DNA of 34,385 nucleotides from DAIDKA01 sp049792815 (GTDB lineage: Bacteria; Pseudomonadota; Gammaproteobacteria; Steroidobacterales; Steroidobacteraceae): positions 1 to 34,385 of the forward strand of contig JBARBG010000132.1 in the NCBI GenBank assembly GCA_049792815.1, in the 5' to 3' direction. Positions within the stretch are counted from its first letter, which is position 1; every line of letters starts with the position of its first letter. The notes beneath the pieces are model-generated. The model was not told where the DNA came from, made no database searches, and saw nothing but the letters and a program-made list of their open reading frames with translations. A program made the position numbers and the translations under genes. Shown here piece by piece: positions 31,535 through 34,385 of this stretch.

Positions 31535-32618
31535 TCGATCCAAACTGGCCGTCGTCACAGACGTGGTCATCGTCGGTGCCGGCCCCTGCGGTTTGTTCCA
31601 GGTCTTCGAGCTGGGCCTGCTGGGTCTGAAGGCCGAACTGGTCGACTCGCTGCCACAGGTCGGCGGCCAGTGCACCGAGCTGTATCCGGACAAGCCGATC
31701 TACGACATCCCGGCCATTCCGGTGTGCACGGCGCGCGAGCTCATCGAGCGCCTGCAGGAACAGATCAAGCCCTTCAGCCCCGGCTATCACCTGGGCCAGG
31801 AAGTCACCGAAGTCACGGCCCGACCGGACGGACGCTTTGATGTCGCCACCAGCCGCGGCACGCGCTTTGACGCCGGCGCCGTCATCATCGCCGGCGGCGT
31901 GGGCTCATTCCAGCCGCGGCGCCTGAGCGTGGAGGGCAGCGAGCGGCACGAAGGCCGCAGCGTGCACTACCGCGTCAAGGATGCCGCGCACTTTCACGAC
32001 CAGGACCTGGTGATATTCGGCGGCGGCGATTCGGCGCTCGACTGGACACTGGAGCTCATCGATCGCGCCCGCAGCATCGTGCTCGTGCACCGTCGGGCCG
32101 AGTTCCGCGGCGCGCCGGCTTCGGTTGCAAGGATGATGGCGCTGGTCGAAGCAGGCCGCCTCGACTTCATCGAGGGCCAGGTGCAGTCCCTGGTCGAACA
32201 GGATGACAAGCTCACCGGCGTGCGGGTGACCGCGCGTGACGGCGTGACGCGCACCGTCGCCACTGACCAGGTTCTGGTGTTCTGGGGTCTTTCGCCAAAG
32301 CTCGGACCCATCGCCGAATGGGGTCTGACCATCCACCGTCGCACCATTGCCGTTGACACGCACCGCTTCCAGACCAATATTCCCGGCATCTACGCGGTCG
32401 GCGACATCAACGATTACCCGGGCAAGAAGAAACTGATCCTGTCCGGTTTCCACGAAGCCGCCCTCGCCGCCTTCGCGGTCAAGGAGCACATGCGTCCCGG
32501 GGAGAAGATTCATCTGCAATACACGACGACCAGTCCGCTGCTGCAGAAGCGGTTGGGGGTCAGCAGCGAAGCCGGGGACAGCGCTCCAGGCAAGTCTGGC
32601 GCCCGCCACAGCGCCTGA
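31518..32618 (+). CDS. Thioredoxin-reductase-like ferredoxin--NADP+ reductase
   Basis: 366-residue FAD/NAD(P) oxidoreductase: FAD motif DVVIVGAGPCGLF (15-27), VDSLPQVGGQCTELYP, second nucleotide motif LVIFGGGDSALDW, RRAEFRGAPASVARM and the C-terminal FAD-contacting YAVGDINDYPGKKKLILSGF. The place where thioredoxin reductase has its CxxC redox pair reads GGDSALDW, so it cannot reduce thioredoxin that way and matches the TrxR-like ferredoxin-NADP reductase group. ATG 31518 is inside the cysteine synthase gene (17-bp overlap), with GGAG two nt before it. Its place in the sulfur cluster suggests it feeds electrons via ferredoxin to the sulfite reductase; no ferredoxin gene is in view. Confidence 0.92.
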   Translation: MSLSLDRSKLAVVTDVVIVGAGPCGLFQVFELGLLGLKAELVDSLPQVGGQCTELYPDKPIYDIPAIPVCTARELIERLQEQIKPFSPGYHLGQEVTEVTARPDGRFDVATSRGTRFDAGAVIIAGGVGSFQPRRLSVEGSERHEGRSVHYRVKDAAHFHDQDLVIFGGGDSALDWTLELIDRARSIVLVHRRAEFRGAPASVARMMALVEAGRLDFIEGQVQSLVEQDDKLTGVRVTARDGVTRTVATDQVLVFWGLSPKLGPIAEWGLTIHRRTIAVDTHRFQTNIPGIYAVGDINDYPGKKKLILSGFHEAALAAFAVKEHMRPGEKIHLQYTTTSPLLQKRLGVSSEAGDSAPGKSGARHSA

Positions 32619-32645
32619 AGCCGCGGCCACCGCAGCAGGCTGCCC

Positions 32646-33761
32646 GTGACCATCCGGGAACGCGTCGCCTGCCCTGACTGCAGCTTCGAGCAAAAGCTGC
32701 CTGAGATTGCCGATCACGAAGTGGCACGCTGCCGGCGCTGCCGGCGCCTGCTGCAGGTTCCGGACGGCCAGTCCCGTGCCGCCCTGGCCCTGACACTGGG
32801 GGCACTGCTGCTGTGGATCCCGGGCTGCCTGGCACCCCTGCTCACCGTGATTGCCGGCGGTGCCAGCCGCAGTGCCAACCTGGTCCAGTGCACCGCCAAG
32901 TTATGGGGCGCGGGCTATCCCCCGCTGTCGATCCTGGTGGTCGTGCTGATGCTCGTCATCCCCAGCGCTTTCATGCTCTTCACCCTGGCGCAGGCGCTGC
33001 CGGGGAGCAACTCCGGCGAACTGCGCCGGGTGGCGCATCATCTGCGGCCCTGGCTGATGACGGAAGTGTTTGTGGTCGGCGGCTGTGTCGCCTATTCGCG
33101 CATCCAAACCGTCGCGTTCGTCGAGGTCGACGTGGGCGGCTGGTGCCTGGCGGGCGCCGCACTGCTGCTGCTGGGATCTCTGGCCCTGCGGGGGGACCCG
33201 CCGGCCGACGAGGATCTGCGGGCGCACCTCACGCCGCAGCGCCCCGCGACCGCGCACCGGTCGCTGGAAGCAACCACGGCGCTGGTGATCGCGGGCCTGG
33301 TCCTGTACATCCCGGCCAACGTGCTGCCGGTGCTGCAGATCGAGCGTTACGGTGGCATCGAGACCGATACGATTCTGGGCGGCGTCATTGAATTGGTGCG
33401 CAACGACCTGTGGCCCCTGGCCGTGATCGTCTTCATGGCCAGCGTCGTGGTGCCGCTGGCGAAGCTGTTCGGACTCGCGTGGCTTCTGTGGCAGACGCGG
33501 CGCGGATCGGCACAGCAGCTACGGCAACGCACGCGGGTATACCGTCTGATTGACACGATTGGTCGCTGGTCCAATATAGACGTCTTCATGATTTCAATAC
33601 TTGGCGCCCTGGTGCAGTTCGGAGCCCTCGAGCGAGTGCGACCCGAGCCCGGTGCACTCGCCTTCGCCGGCGTGGTCCTCATTACAATGTTCGCCGCCCA
33701 GTGCTTCGATCCGCGCGCAATGTGGCGGGCCGCAACGGCCAAACCCGACGCGCCAACATGA
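32646..33761 (+). CDS. pqiA: PqiA-like paraquat-inducible protein A (membrane protein)
   Basis: 371 residues starting with GTG (32646). Zinc ribbon C9-x2-C12 ... C29-x2-C32 at the N-terminus, then two PqiA domains of about four TM helices each (first about 45-180, second about 210-355). The second carries the conserved YIPANVLPVLQIERYG, GGVIELVRNDLWPLAVIVFM, GRWSNIDVFMISILGALVQF and ITMFAAQCFDPRAMW. PqiA is the inner-membrane partner of the PqiB MCE tunnel in lipid transport. The second zinc ribbon found between the halves of E. coli PqiA is missing here, explaining the shorter length (371 against 417). It overlaps pqiB by four bases. Confidence 0.94.
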   Translation: MTIRERVACPDCSFEQKLPEIADHEVARCRRCRRLLQVPDGQSRAALALTLGALLLWIPGCLAPLLTVIAGGASRSANLVQCTAKLWGAGYPPLSILVVVLMLVIPSAFMLFTLAQALPGSNSGELRRVAHHLRPWLMTEVFVVGGCVAYSRIQTVAFVEVDVGGWCLAGAALLLLGSLALRGDPPADEDLRAHLTPQRPATAHRSLEATTALVIAGLVLYIPANVLPVLQIERYGGIETDTILGGVIELVRNDLWPLAVIVFMASVVVPLAKLFGLAWLLWQTRRGSAQQLRQRTRVYRLIDTIGRWSNIDVFMISILGALVQFGALERVRPEPGALAFAGVVLITMFAAQCFDPRAMWRAATAKPDAPT

Positions 33762-34385
33762 GCGAGGACGCCCCGGAGCATCACGACGAACCACCCGAGG
33801 CCGAGCGCACGCCGCGCCGCCTGAGTGTGATCTGGCTGGCGCCGGCGTTCGCGCTGGCGGTGGTGGCGTGGCTGAGCTGGCACACGCTCATGCAGCGCGG
33901 CCCCGCGATCACCATCCGCTTCACCAGTGCCGAGGGGCTGACCGCCGGGGAGACCGAGATCCGTCACAAGGGCGTACGGGTTGGTACGGTCGAGTCATTC
34001 GTGCTATCGCCGGATCTGTCCGAGGTCGTCGTGCATGCGCGCATGACGCGCGAGGTCAGCGCCCATCTCAACGGCAGCACGCGTTTCTGGATCGTGACAC
34101 CCCGGGTCGGCACGAGCGGCATTTCCGGCCTGAACACGCTGGTGTCCGGCGCCTATATCGAGATGTACCCGGGCGACGGTGAACCGCAACGTGACTTTGT
34201 CGGCCTGGAGGATCCGCCGCTGCTGCAGCCGGACGCCCCGGGGCGCGCCTTCACGCTCACCGAGGACGAGTTGGGCGCCATCGGACCCGGCACACCGGTC
34301 AACTATCGCGGCGTCCAGGTCGGGCAGGTCGAAGGCTATGCGCTGGATGGCAACGGCCGGCGCGTCAACATCTATGCCTTCGTGC
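33758..34385 (+). CDS. pqiB: PqiB-like MCE-domain protein (partial, C-terminus beyond right edge)
   Basis: The first 209 residues are visible. A short acidic cytoplasmic N-terminus, one TM helix (about 23-41, SVIWLAPAFALAVVAWLSW), then MCE domain 1 (about 48-140: ITIRFTSAEGLTAGETEIRH, KGVRVGTVESFVLSPD, TSGISGLNTLVSGAYIEMYP) and the start of MCE domain 2 (GTPVNYRGVQVGQVEGY). PqiB hexamers build a periplasm-spanning tube that moves lipids between the two membranes. ATG 33758 overlaps the stop of pqiA (ATGA). A PqiC-type lipoprotein gene may follow outside the window. Confidence 0.95.
   Translation, partial: MSEDAPEHHDEPPEAERTPRRLSVIWLAPAFALAVVAWLSWHTLMQRGPAITIRFTSAEGLTAGETEIRHKGVRVGTVESFVLSPDLSEVVVHARMTREVSAHLNGSTRFWIVTPRVGTSGISGLNTLVSGAYIEMYPGDGEPQRDFVGLEDPPLLQPDAPGRAFTLTEDELGAIGPGTPVNYRGVQVGQVEGYALDGNGRRVNIYAFV

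Overview
The window is about 34.4 kb of GC-rich, very densely coded chromosomal DNA carrying 35 protein genes, of which mazG (left edge) and pqiB (right edge) are cut off. Gene content and order point to a gammaproteobacterium: nudJ-mnmA linkage, an E. coli-type PurB, TatD and thrABC order, a Pseudomonas-type ferredoxin sulfite reductase followed by a DUF934 gene, CysB, CysG and PqiAB. I would guess a Xanthomonadales/Nevskiales/Steroidobacter-like lineage, but that placement is inference. I see no rRNA, tRNA, CRISPR array, insertion sequence, prophage or foreign-composition island, and no gene-free stretch above about 155 bp.

Layout. (1) 1-972: mazG and a NudL-type Nudix gene, overlapping and in line with fumC (969-2372), all on the minus strand; purB diverges from fumC. 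(2) 3972-6230: a DUF7931-like protein, then nudJ-mnmA. (3) 6168-10584: a LysR regulator divergent from acnA, followed by a HAD-IB phosphatase. The LysR-acnA gap is the best regulatory region in the window: a T-N11-A LysR box centred near -64 of a predicted acnA promoter, and a strong-SD upstream reading frame that runs over the LysR start codon. (4) 10541-15126: a YgjP-like metallopeptidase and kynA on the minus strand, facing an ABC-2 exporter pair overlapped by a threonine aldolase gene. (5) 15123-16553: a small envelope-type operon (TPR protein, DUF4389 membrane protein, secreted hypothetical). (6) 16571-22812: tatD, then the minus-strand thrA-thrB-thrC operon ending in a membrane-anchored NERD-domain gene. 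(7) 22879-24984: an XdhC/CoxI gene, an unrecognised 135-residue protein and a MocA-type nucleotidyltransferase, which look like a molybdoenzyme-maturation cassette without the enzyme. (8) 25112-32618: sulfate assimilation: ferredoxin-type sulfite reductase, DUF934 protein, cysB (minus), APS reductase cysH, siroheme synthase cysG, a cysteine synthase and a thioredoxin-reductase-like ferredoxin-NADP reductase. (9) 32646-end: pqiA and partial pqiB.

How it works together. The sulfur block is nearly a complete route from APS to cysteine. CysH makes sulfite, the sulfite reductase makes sulfide with siroheme supplied by CysG and, by inference, electrons from NADPH through the encoded ferredoxin reductase, and the cysteine synthase fixes sulfide; CysB is the likely regulator. 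ATP sulfurylase and sulfate uptake genes are not in view. FumC and AcnA serve the TCA cycle, PurB releases fumarate, ThrABC makes threonine and the aldolase can cleave it.

Recurring architecture: many start/stop overlaps of 1-4 nt, five convergent pairs whose 3' ends overlap with no U-tract terminator between them, and several genes without a Shine-Dalgarno in which a -10-like hexamer ends 6-8 nt before the ATG, as expected for leaderless mRNAs. Most genes are ordinary housekeeping genes; the novelty lies mainly in regulatory DNA and in a few uncharacterised neighbours.
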